From: Echinometra lucunter
Taxonomy: Eukaryota > Echinodermata > Echinoidea > Camarodonta > Echinometridae
Length of the DNA stretch: 64,000 nucleotides
Assembly: GCA_029962745.1 (NCBI GenBank)
Contig: CM057169.1
Span: 23,793,089 to 23,857,088, forward strand
Direction of reading: 5' to 3'
The notes under the pieces are model-generated. The model was given only the letters and a program-made list of their open reading frames with translations. It did not search any database and was not told the origin of the DNA. The position numbers were made by a program, and so were the translations under genes. Below, piece by piece: positions 11,759 to 21,745 of this stretch (positions are counted from its first letter, which is position 1; every line of letters begins with the position of its first letter).

Positions 11759-14756
11759 TCTTCTCTATCTCCGTCTATACAAGTGCCCCCGCATTTTCGC
11801 ATGTTTGAATCATTATGAAAACAAAAACCTAACCTCTGAAAATGCAATGCACAAATAAGCCACGAAAGAAAGACAAAGAATTCAAAGACTAGACTACAGG
11901 GTCACGTGACGCGCCGATATCTGATGGTCGCCGTTACTGGATTACGCAATGCGATCGCACCCGTCATACTTTTTTCTCTCTTAAGTGGGCCAAATTCGCC
12001 TCCTTAAAAATCCGTCGCCTGTTCAAAAAATGATTAATTGATTGATAAGCTCACCTAGATTCATAATTGCATCATTTTGTGGATTGAAGTGAATTTAAGT
12101 CACTTCGCAAGAGAATCTTTATTTTCCAATCGGACATGATCGGAGGTAGTAATTTGATTTAGGTGAGAGGGGTGCTCTTTACAGTTGTGGATTCGCGCAC
12201 ATTGCTAAACAGCTACGGACTTAACCCCCCCCCCCCCCCCCTTCCCCAGACTGGCAGAGGTATGACATATTGAAACAACCATTTCACATAACTTTTTTTT
12301 TTTCAAGAGATGGCCCGGGAATTTTGTACCCTTCACATAGCAGTTCAGGTTTCGAGGAATGATCTGATGATGGAGTATCCGGAAAAACGAGACATGAATT
12401 TAATTCATTATACCGGTCTTGTATTTCACAGATTACATTTCATCCCAATGGGTCGAAAATCGCCTTGATCGGGTAATGAATATCATATACTAATAAATGT
12501 AAGAAGAAAGTATGCCCCAAATTATTCCAAGATGTTACAGAAAAAAAAACTTGAGAAAATAATACCCTTCATGAAAATTTCTCGCTTGAATATGAACTTG
12601 CTAGAGAGTTACGTGATGTTAGATGTTTTTACATGTGCTCTTTTTCAGCATGAGTTGCAACTATTCGCAAGATTCTCATCCGGACAAACTTTCCACAACT
12701 ACCCATTAAGGCACACTAAGCCATTACAACCCCCTCCCAAAGCTTTAAATGAATTTCCCGGATAATACTGTCCAAAAGGGCATTCATCTAAAATAGTTGT
12801 CCGAGTCAATATTGTCCCGTGGTAGTTTTCCTGTGCTTATAGCCCTACAGAGGTGTTGCAGGAAACGCTAGTACAGGAGATAACGAGCTTAATAAAGAGA
12901 TATTTTTCGTGCCTCCGCCCAACTGATTTGGCAGAAATCGAACAATAAAAAAAAAAAAATAGGGGAAAATCCAAATCATTGCACTAATCATAATCATTTT
13001 CATCTCAAAATATAAAAACGTTTATTATTATTATTATACATAAAGAAAGACGATCAAATTCAAGAAATGGAATACAATTTGAACATAACTTTCTACGCTT
13101 TTTCATCCGTTCATTGACAGAATCATACATAGGTATACTTATTGCATATAATGTTACTTATACCTTGGGAACGCCTGAAGCGATTATAACGAGCCAAACT
13201 GAAATTTTCCTTCTTCTCCCGAAACGAGTTCGTGCGAAGGGAAGATGAGACAGATATCATAGCCTGGTATCTTTTCCAGTGATGCTATCGGTTGCTCAGG
13301 CAAAAGCATAAACAATATCCAGTAACGTTTTCCCACTAAAAAATTAATCAAGGTTTGCCGGCAGGTTCACCCGGTTGTCCTTGTTGTAAGTTACTTACAG
13401 TGATTTTTAAAATGGATCCATAGGAAGGAAGACCATTTTCCTTCATAAGATAGCTAAGTAGAAATCACTTTTCACCGGAAAGTTAACGTATGTTGACTTG
13501 GTGGACAACAGACATTGCCGATGTTGTTTTTCAATTTTCCTCTTTTCAAGATGCATGCGGAAGCAGATGTGTTTCATTTCATTAATGAGGACCAGTTTTT
13601 TTATAATACAAAATCTTTCTACATTTTAAGAATTATACCATGTGATCTAAAGAGCGCTCTCTGCAACTGCCTTCCATGACTGAATATTAAATATCCAAAA
13701 CATTTCATGCCGGTATGAAAAGATTTTTTTTTTTTCAAGTATTTCATCAGATCATTTTGGACGATAAAAGATCAAATTTGAACAAAATGGAGGAGTAATC
13801 AACAAAGTGTGTCGGTTCAGTTTAAGGTATCTAAGAAATGACTTTAAATTGCAATGCACAAAACAACTCAGATTAATGTAATGCACTACGATGAATAATT
13901 TATAGCACACAATTACGTTTAAAAAAAGTAGCCTGCTATACGATCAATATTGACTACTTTGGGGGACATGGTCGAAAAGTCTAGCCGAAGGTGATCTCGA
14001 AACTAGTAGAATCTTGACATCACCGAGGAGCTATAATTTTAACCGTGACCCCGTCCCTAAAAAAAAAAAAAAAAAGCAGTCCACGTTTATTTTATGATAT
14101 TTTGACAAATATGATGGTCGAAATGTACTAATTTGAATGGAAATCACTATCAAACTAGTGTGCGAGTTTAACTGCGCTTATCCATTGTCAACATCATATA
14201 AGCACCTGTTGTGTCAATGCTTTTTACGCAAGGAGAACTATGCCCGTCAATTTTTTTTTATTTTTTATTTTTTTTTTTGCTATATTACCCAACAGTCAGT
14301 AGTCAAACTCATGCTTGCAGATTTGGCCAATCAGAGGCCTGGAATCTAGACTGGCAGGATATGAAAGAAAATGAGAAGGGAAATACTCCGTTCTTAGTTA
14401 TATGTGTTTTATTAGACTGCTAAAAGTACTCTGACACTATTCATCAATAACTCTCCTAACATGCCCAAGGAAATAAAAAGAAAAGTATTTATATCACTAT
14501 TTATTAGACCACTACGCTTATTAGGATCGAGGCCAATGACGAATAATCCTAACATATTTCGTCCTTTCAATAAGACTTGACAGTAGACTAATCTCTTGTA
14601 ATCCTTTGAATCCATGTAATCTTTATGAATGACGACAATCATGCGGTACAGCACAAAGCAAGATTAAATCACAAATTCATCTTACATATCCAGACCTAGT
14701 GTACCACGAGTATGTACAAAATATGATTTTGTTACTGACCAGTTCTTTATTAATAG
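11084..14756. other. Non-coding with microsatellites
   Basis: No gene is recognised. It contains a CT dinucleotide run (about 11709-11755), a poly-C tract (about 12225-12241), several A runs (12947-12959, 14060-14075) and ATT repeats near 13022-13037. Frames such as 11512-11808 (+) and 11581-11847 (minus) are translations of the CT run (Leu-Ser or Arg-Glu repeats). The remaining frames have no recognised domain. Confidence 0.5.
11709..11755. repeat. CT microsatellite
   Basis: An almost uninterrupted CT dinucleotide run of about 47 bp inside a pyrimidine-rich segment. It creates spurious Ser-Leu and Arg-Glu open frames. Confidence 0.95.
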
Positions 14757-14843
14757 TCTGCAAGAAGTGGCGTAACAGCCGGGGGGCAGGGGGGGCAGAG
14801 TGCCCCCCTGAAGGATTTCAGCGGGAAAATCCACCAAACCACC

Positions 14844-15064
14844 GGGAAAAAATGAAAGGGAGGGAAAGGAAGAAAAAGGAAGGGAGAAAGGAAAAGAAAG
14901 AAGAAAGGAAAAGAAAGAAGGAGAAAGGGAAAGAAAGAAGGAGAAAGGGAAAGGAAGAAGGAGAACGGGAAAGAAAAAATGAAAAAGGGGAGAAAGAAGA
15001 AGAGAGAGAGGGAAAAGAGGGAAAGGGGGGAAAAGAAAAAAGCAAAGGGAAACAAAAGAAATGA
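14844..15064 (+). repeat. Polypurine tract
   Basis: About 220 bp of nearly pure A/G on the plus strand, built from irregular GGAAA, GAAAG and GGAGAAAGG units, with only a handful of pyrimidines. It lies wholly inside the 1.6-kb hAT element. Long homopurine strands of this kind can form triplex structures. Confidence 0.9.
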
Positions 15065-15240
15065 GGGAAAATTTAGTACCCAAACCCCGGAGATTGCGGG
15101 TGCTCCACTCCCTGGACCCCCGCAGTGGCTTTCCCTGTAGGCCCCCATCAGGGGCCCTAAGCCAGAACCCTGGGCCCCGCCCGCTAAGGGCTTCGCAACA
15201 AGCAACTCGCGGTGCAGGCTCACCTCCGCATATTCTATTT

Positions 15241-15790
15241 CTAGACTTAGATACCGGGAAATTTTCGGCTCTGCCCCCCCCCCCCCCCGATAACAGGCAG
15301 AGAATGTAAGAGGCCGGGAACAGTCAACGAACAATTCAAAGAAACGTCAGAGCTTCCGCGCTTCGCGCGGGAAGGGAAAATCACCATCCCTGCACCCTCC
15401 CCCTAGCATGCCTAAGGAGCGCGCTTTGCACTACCGTCCTCCTGAAATGAAATCCTAGCTACACCACTGATTCTAGACTTAATTACCGGGAAATTTTTGG
15501 CTATGCGTATGCCCCCTCACCCCCCCCCCCCCCCGATAACAGGCAGAAAGCGTAAGAAGAGCGGGAACTGACAGCGAAAAAACGTCGGAGCTTCCTGCAC
15601 CCTCCCCCAGGGGAGCACTACCATCTCCCTAAAATGAAATCCTAGTTACGTCGCAGAAGATAGATTTAATTACCGACAACTAACAATTCAAAGAAACGTC
15701 GAAGCTTCCGCGCTTTGCGCGGGAGGGGGGAAACTCCCCCCTCCCTGCACCCTCCCCTCTAGGGAGCACTACATTGGTGTGAATTCCGGG
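15241..15790 (+). repeat. Three decayed tandem copies of a hAT-internal module
   Basis: Each copy follows the same order: TAGACTTA, then ACCGGGAAATTTT, a poly-C run, GATAACAGGCAGA, an AAGAAACGTC box, GAGCTTC followed by a CGCGCTTCGCGCG-type palindrome, CCTGCACCCTCCCC, GGAGCACTACC, and the terminus GAAATCCTAGCTAC. Copies begin near 15241, 15477 and 15661; the third lacks the poly-C part. A further partial copy lies at 16245-16375, and a related single unit is the 2242-2526 element. Confidence 0.8.
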
Positions 15791-15930
15791 GGTTGGGGAT
15801 CTATCACCCCCACTTGGGGAAGAGGGGGATGGTGTGTACAAATTTCCCCCATGCAGACACACTTTTTAAGGAAGAAAATATATTTCAATTAATCAGTTAG
15901 TAAAAATTCTGAATATCTATCATAAACAAC

Positions 15931-16170
15931 CATCATATTTTAGAATTTCTATTTGAAAATGCTACTGAAAACAAAAAAGTGGTTATTTTCGGCTCGCTCG
16001 CTTCGCTCGCTCGTCAAAATCTTAAGATTTCCATCCGAAAATGCGATTAAAATCGAGAAAAGTGGTTATTTTTGGCTCGCTCGCTTCGCTCTTTCATCAT
16101 ATTTTAGAATTCTTATTCGAAAATGCGATTCAAAACCGGAAAAGTGGTTATTTTCTGCTCGCTCGCAAAA
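15931..16170 (+). repeat. Tandem repeat, three ~82-bp units with a GCTCGCTCGCTTCGCTCG palindrome
   Basis: Three consecutive units share TTTTAGAATT or a variant, GAAAATGCGATT, AAAAGTGGTTATTTTCGGCT and CGCTCGCTTCGCTC. Units start near 15931, 16014 and 16096. The third has lost half of the CGCTCG palindrome. The block is inside the 1.6-kb hAT element and translates to a repeated Lys-Trp-Leu-Phe-Ser-Ala-Arg-Ser peptide in the frame 15953-16276, which is incidental. Confidence 0.85.
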
Positions 16171-16383
16171 TAGATATCAAAATGTGTGTGAGAGGGAAAA
16201 AAAATCGTTAAAAAAGTTTTTCATCCCCTACTCATCAAATTGGATTTACGCCGGTGGAGCACTATCGTCCTCCTAAAATGCAGTCGTAGCTACGCCACAG
16301 AATCTAGACATAGACTAGTTACCGGGAAATTTTGGGCTCTGCCCCCCCTGATAACAGGTACCTGTTACGCCCCTGTCTGCAAG

Positions 16384-17139
16384 ATTTCGTTGTATTCTCG
16401 TATCGAAAAAGATTATGAATGGGTATGCTGGTACACGTGATATATATCAGCCACGTCATAAAGTACTAAATTGCCTTCGATTTTAAAAAGTACGTCACTC
16501 GTAGCAATTCAGGTAACTTGTTTTCCCTCGTCGATAGAGAAATTTTGAATTAAAGAGCTTAATCTCACATTATCATGAAAAGACAATGTAAACTGATGAT
16601 GCTTGATACATTGTTTTACTAAACTTGTACATGTTAGACAATAGAAAAAATAACAAAGATAACGAGCGTTTCTGCAAATAATTATGATAAAAGCTGAGCT
16701 ATGCTGACTTCTGAAATTCATATACTAAGTAAATCCTTTGGGGCGGATGAAAGTCTCTGATTGCTCTTTTAACTGACTCTTTGAAATTAATAATCTCGCC
16801 TTTCCTGCAGTGTTTTTTTCAAAATCATATCAAACTATCTATTTCTCTTCAGTAATTCGCAGATCGAACAAGATATAACCAACCGTAGCCTTTCATTTCC
16901 TGTTATTCTGTTTAATTCTCCTGAGATTTCTTTTTTTTTTTCATCAATCTCATCGTTCCTTGAAACCAACTTTCTCTTCGTTCCATTCAATTTATCTCCT
17001 GCATCAGGTGCAATGGCGTCCCTTGAAAGCAAGCCTATGATGACGTCTGAAAAATCGTTACGGTATCCTTAAACAGCAAATTGCAAATGGCAATCGTTAA
17101 GGCACACATACCGTCACCTACACAAGCTGCACCTCCTTT

Positions 17140-17209
<70 letters not shown>

Positions 17210-17943
17210 CCCCCCCCCCTCCCTCCCCCTCTCTCCAACAGTCCTAAACAAGACACCTTGTCATATCATCTCCTGAAATTACTCAAAAAAGAGGCCATGC
17301 GATAGTGAAAGAAGATTGCGGGCAAGATTTCGACGGGGAATTGAATCTGAGATGCTTGCTTGAAATGGTGTTTTGCGCCCAGCAGGATTCAAGGAAGATA
17401 AATTTACAGCGCCACCGATTACAAACCAGTCCTTTGCTACCTCCCACAAAACTCTCTCTAACGGGTCGTAATCGATAATACTGAGTCGCGAAGATTACCC
17501 TGTCAGAAGAATGTGGGAAGGAAATACCAATCGTCAGCCATTTCCTTCCTTTCCTGGTCAATACACAGCTACAATGACGACAGCAACATACGCATTTCCA
17601 TAAAGAACATAGTTGTAATCCTTGTAAGTTTTCCTTGAAATTTGACAACAGAAACATCAAACTAACAATCACGATATTTGGTAATTTGTGAAAGTAAGAC
17701 TTTTGCTTTTGAAATATTTACAAAAATAAAGTTATCAACCTTTGCCGAAAACAATTTCAGAAGCTATTCTGTATGAATGATCGTAGATGCCTGAGGAAAT
17801 ACCAACGTAATACTAAATATCATGTACCTTTTGGCATGATTCGAGGCCTCTAACCAGCTGATAAAAACTTAGGGCATGAAATTCCCTACAGCCTTCTGGG
17901 TTATGTGGGGGAAAATATTGACTGGACATAGATCTACTCATTC
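16384..17943. other. Non-coding with one long CT/poly-C tract
   Basis: No gene recognised. The CT run at 17144-17206 passes directly into poly-C (about 17206-17219) and CCCTCCC. The minus-strand frame 17283-17672 (129 codons) is cysteine-rich by composition but shows no known domain and no methionine-proximal signal. Confidence 0.4.
17144..17240 (+). repeat. CT microsatellite plus poly-C
   Basis: About 62 bp of CT repeats followed by a run of about 13 C and CT-rich sequence. It accounts for the mirrored open frames 17035-17256 (minus, Arg-Glu) and 17081-17305 (plus, Ser-Leu). Confidence 0.95.
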
Positions 17944-17974
17944 CTACAAAGCAGTGACGCAATGAAATTGTAGT

Positions 17975-18309
17975 TCTATCTCCTCTGTCCGGCCTCTGTC
18001 TGGCTCAAATCACGATAATTGATTTGGCCGGATATGAGAGGTCTGATATGATTGCAGCAAAGCCTATAAATGTTAAAGCTTTATATGTGTAGCACAGCAT
18101 TTGTGCATGTGAAAGGGATGTGCACTATTGGCAGTTATTTTGTACAGTGCACATTCAATAATCATTTGTTTTTAGTGAGTATAGAACGAGTTTTGCATAA
18201 TATTTTAGGTGGAACTGAGTGGTTGAAAGAACATCGTACGTTAAGTCTACTCGGGTTTTATTTACAGGTATCCGTATAAAAGGGGGCCGGATAAACGAGG
18301 TCAAACTGT
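17975..18309. mobile_element. Possible pogo/Tigger-like element remnant
   Basis: The right edge, read backwards, is ACAGTTTGACCTCGTTTATC followed by CGGCCCCC. This resembles pogo/Tigger inverted repeats, in which CAGT, then AACCTC, then TTATCCGG motifs recur. A related GGCCGGATATGAGAGGT lies at 18024-18040 and a GTCCGGCCTC at about 17988. The left terminus is not cleanly defined and there is no transposase frame, so the call and its left limit are tentative. Confidence 0.35.
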
Positions 18310-18983
18310 AAGAATGGATACGGGCAGTGCAAGTGAGACAAAAAATCGCACTAATCCTAGAATGGTGCATTTTTCTTCTAATGAATACATTTTCGCACGT
18401 TTTATCTAAATATCCCTTTCTGAAAATCCACACTCAGGATGCGACAAATAAAACAATTCTCATTGTTTTTCGGATGAGGGTTAAAACTACAGCGCCTTGG
18501 GATCGGGAATTTACTCTCTGCCCGTCGACTTCATCTCTGTGCATAGTTCAGTCTCGAGATCACCAAGGTTCTAGTTTTCACCGTGTCCCTTAAAGCAGTC
18601 GATATTTGCATACTATTTTTCTCGCATATTGGCAAATTGATAAGTTAATCTAAGCTGTTCAGATATAGCGACCATACTAAATACGGCTAAAAGTCAAACT
18701 AGAAACCTCCACAGGATTGTTGTCCATTTAATCCCTGAGCTTGCAGCCTGAATCTTTCGATTCAATGACATTCTTGACATCATTTATGCTTAAGCCATAC
18801 ATAGTCAGGAATGACATATATCCAAAGGCAAACCTAGAATTATTATGAGCATGATGAGGGCGGCAGCAAGATATTGGATAAACCCACGGATTTTCAAAAA
18901 CAAAATTTCAGTAGGATGTTGGGACGGCGGCGGTTGATTTCTCGCCCATGAATTTTTGTCTATGTGAGCGTCTTTTGAGATCT
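18310..18983. other. Non-coding, nothing recognised
   Basis: Unassigned sequence. Frames on either strand are under 95 codons and show no domain. Confidence 0.4.
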
Positions 18984-19121
18984 GGGGGCGTTTCATCATG
19001 TGTCTTGTCAGTGATTTTTACTGACAAATTTGCTATCAGCCAATCAGATGCGAGGATTTCAGTAGCTTGTAACAGTTGTCGGTGAAGATCACTGACAAGA
19101 CACTTGATGAAACGATCCCCC
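18984..19121. mobile_element. Short palindromic MITE (GTTTCATAA-end family), copy 2
   Basis: About 138 bp. The left end is GGGGGCGTTTCATCATGTGT and the right end ACTTGATGAAACGATCCCC, an inverted pair that continues into CTTGTCAGTGAT/ATCACTGACAAG. The central block carries AGCCAATCAGATG at 19038-19050 and then GATTTCAGTAGCTTGTAACA, the same core as in the copies at 8623 and 44698. No coding capacity; the 150-codon minus frame 18908-19360 crosses it by chance. Confidence 0.88.
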
Positions 19122-19487
19122 GGAACGAATGTCCTTTCGGAACGGTTGGAAATGTCCTTTTGGTGGAAATACACAAAGAAATGTTCTATCTGCAGCAGTA
19201 AAAATATTCCCACGAGAACCGGAAATGAAAATGTTAAATATATCTTTATCGGCCAAGGTCTTAAGCCGATGCATTCGCCTATTTTGAAATTGACATGCTT
19301 TTTTAGATATCGAAATATTAGAAGGACCACGGGTAGTAATCTTCCACGTGGAGTCCGCAATAAAGGTCATTTTTGATGGATGAGTTTAGAATAACCAGTA
19401 ATGAGACAAACAACTTTTAACATAGATTAAAATAATACCCTCCTTCGACTAAAAATGATCCTGCGATATATGCGGTGTCCCCACGCA

Positions 19488-21190
19488 ATCGATTCAACAT
19501 TCATTACAAGTACTCTATGCCGACGATATGACCCTTTTTGTTAGAGATACCACATCTATTAATAAAATAGAAAAGTTGTTTGAATGTTTTGCACAAATTT
19601 CAGGACTGAAAATGAATAGAGATAAAACTTTCATTTTGCTCCTGGGACTACTGTCTAAAGAAAATATTTTAACCCCTTTTTGTACGTTAGTAGACGTCAT
19701 TAAAATACTGGGTATAACCTTCTCATTAGATGTTGAAGTACAGGAAAGGATTAATTATACAGAAATTTTAAGTAAAATTAAGAGGATGTTAATATGGTGG
19801 AAACAAAGAGATTTAACGTTAATGGGCAAAATACAATTAATCAAAACGTTTGTACTGTCGAAATTAAATTATGTATCAATCATCACTTACACCAGTACCA
19901 CCTTGGGTTTTTGAGGAAGTTGAGAAGCTAATGTTTGAATTCCTATGGAATGGGAAAGATAAAATTAAAAGGAATGTGATGGAACTATGAACTTTGAACT
20001 ATGAAGGGAGGACTTAAAATGATAGACTTCCATCTATTTGTCTATACACAAAGAATTATGTGGAAAAAAAGACTCATACTCGGAGATTCGAAGATGGGAT
20101 GGAAACGGTTTTTCAAATATAAGAATCGAGATGTGGGAGGTCTACTAATATTTTTTAGTAATGTTTCACTGAGTCAGAGAATGAACAAATTATCTTTGCC
20201 TAGTTTTTATAAGAATATGTTGGAAGTTTGGGTCGCTATGAGAGAAGTGTTGCATAAAAAGGAAACGTGCAAAAGAAATGAAATTATTTTTAACAATAAG
20301 TTTATTCGTCTTGACGGATATGTGTCCTTTGACGAAAGTTTATTCCTGAGAAATATATATAAGTTACATCATATAGTGGATGGGGAAGGTAAAATAAAAT
20401 CAAACAGAGATTTTCAAAGGATGGGGTTAAACGAGGTCGTAATGTGTAAACTTAATCAGATATTTGACAATATTCCAGTGACATGGAAAGGCCTTTTGAA
20501 GAAAACTGAATCGTGTAGAGACACAGAATTGAATCTCGAATTCATATTTAATGGAAGAGTCAATACACTGATTGACGTTACTTCGAAAAATATATATACG
20601 GCCTTGTTGAATGTAAAATTAGAAAAATCATATGCAGTTAAGAATTTAGAGAAGATTTATAATTACTCTGAAAAAGCAATCCATGCAATATTTTTATGAC
20701 CTAGAAAAAGTACATTAAACAGTAGGTTAAGGGAATTTCAATTCAAATTGTTGTATGAGCTTATATATACTAGGAAACACATGTATGCATTTGAATTTTC
20801 ACCAAGTAATGTATGCTCCTTTTGTGATAAAAATGAAGAGACTTATGAACATTTATTTTTTACGTGTGAAAATATAAGAGTTTTGTGGAAGGATTGCGGG
20901 GATTTATTTAATTATCGGATATTAAAAATATAAACTGGAAGGGAATTTACTTTGGTATAAATGTTTTAAATGTAGGCAAAGGGCAGTTCATTAATCGTAT
21001 TGTACTTTAATGATTTCTGTTCAAAGCAGAACTAAAAACAAACCTCCGACTCCTCAAGAAATCAAACAAAACTGCTCGAAGATGAACGAGAGGAAAAGAA
21101 ATTAGTGGAACAGCGAGGTACATTACCACACCACCAGAAATGGGAAAACTTGGACGGCGAGGCAGACACGGCTATTTTGGGTTGTTAAAA
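19488..21190 (+). pseudogene. 5'-truncated L1/Tx1-type LINE, reverse transcriptase C-terminal half, decayed
   Basis: The segment starts just upstream of the catalytic motif Tyr-Ala-Asp-Asp (19516-19527) and keeps the typical order of an L1/Tx1-like ORF2: SGLKMNRDKT, LGITFSLDVEVQERI, WWKQRDLTLMGKIQLIKT, then FLWNGKDKIKRN, GGLKMIDFH, and a C-terminal zinc-knuckle-like CSFCDKNEETYEHLFFTC. It is broken by a frameshift near 19890-19900, a stop plus shift at about 19988-20000 beside a small AACTATGAA duplication, an in-frame TGA at 20697-20699, a stop at 20931, and a further shift near 21080. The tail reads LEDEREEKKLVEQRG and ends in TAA at about 21188. Upstream domains (endonuclease, fingers) are absent. 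It is clearly homologous to the copy at 62180-63872. It is non-functional. Confidence 0.9.
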
Positions 21191-21745
21191 AAAAACCCCC
21201 AAAACAAACCACTACTCTGGAACGGCTGCGAATATGCTAGTGTATGTTTGTGCGTGTGTACGTGCGTATGTGTGGGCGTGTGTGCGCGTGTGTGTATGAG
21301 GGGGTTTGTAGGGTGTGGGGGGGGGGTGTGGGATGATGTGTTAACAGAATCATTGTGATTCATTCCAGGGATTATTTGATTTTTGATTATATATTATTGT
21401 GTTATGAAGTTAAGATTTGTATTATTTATATTGATTTTAATGTAATGATGTTGAATGAAATCAAATACAAAATATTGACAAAAGGATCTTTGGGGGAGGG
21501 ATGAGAAAACAGACAAAAACTTCTCTCAGGTACTATTTTTGATCATTTATATGAAAGTGCTTGTAAATGGATTATGAAAGTGAATTTTTTTTTCTTGTTT
21601 ACGTAATTGTAATTTATGTTAAACCAAAGTATCAATGCACAATCTTGTAATATGAAGAATATGTAAAAAAAAAAAATTATGAATGATTTGTATAATATGT
21701 ATTTGACTTGAGAGAAAATAAAAAATATCATTTAAAAAAAATACA
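21191..21745 (+). other. Probable LINE 3' untranslated tail plus GT-rich sequence
   Basis: Directly downstream of the decayed LINE: an A/C run, a GT/GC-rich microsatellite-like stretch (about 21238-21330), then very AT-rich sequence that ends in A runs near 21740. It fits a degraded 3' tail of the LINE, though no target duplication proves the end point. Confidence 0.4.

Larger units (their letters stand above)
14757..16383. mobile_element. Composite non-autonomous hAT element, ~1.6 kb, with exact 8-bp target duplication
   Basis: Identical TCTGCAAG octamers lie at 14757-14764 and 16376-16383 and bracket one element (14765-16375). Its termini are inverted: AAGTGGCGTAACAG on the left, and CAGGGGCGTAACAG when the right end is read backwards. 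The 8-bp duplication and the CAGNGGCGTA ends place it in the hAT superfamily. There is no transposase. The inside is a polypurine tract (14844-15064), four decayed copies of one module (about 15241-15476, 15477-15660, 15661-15790, 16245-16375) and a triple ~82-bp tandem repeat (15931-16170). Several modules end in a copy of the hAT terminus (CCTAGCTACGCCAC-like), so the element probably grew by repeated internal duplication or end-on-end insertion. The long minus-strand frames here (14682-15083, 14750-15334) are low-complexity artefacts. Confidence 0.88.

Noticed and set aside
14682..15334. Long overlapping minus-strand open frames (133 and 194 codons) rich in Phe, Ser, Pro and Leu
   Set aside because: They are translations of the polypurine tract and hAT modules, with repetitive composition and no domain.
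17283..17672. 129-codon cysteine-rich minus-strand frame as a secreted peptide gene
   Set aside because: The cysteines show no family spacing and there is no clear signal peptide or splice context.
18908..19360. 150-codon minus-strand open frame
   Set aside because: It runs straight through the palindromic MITE at 18984-19121 and has no domain, so it is a chance frame.
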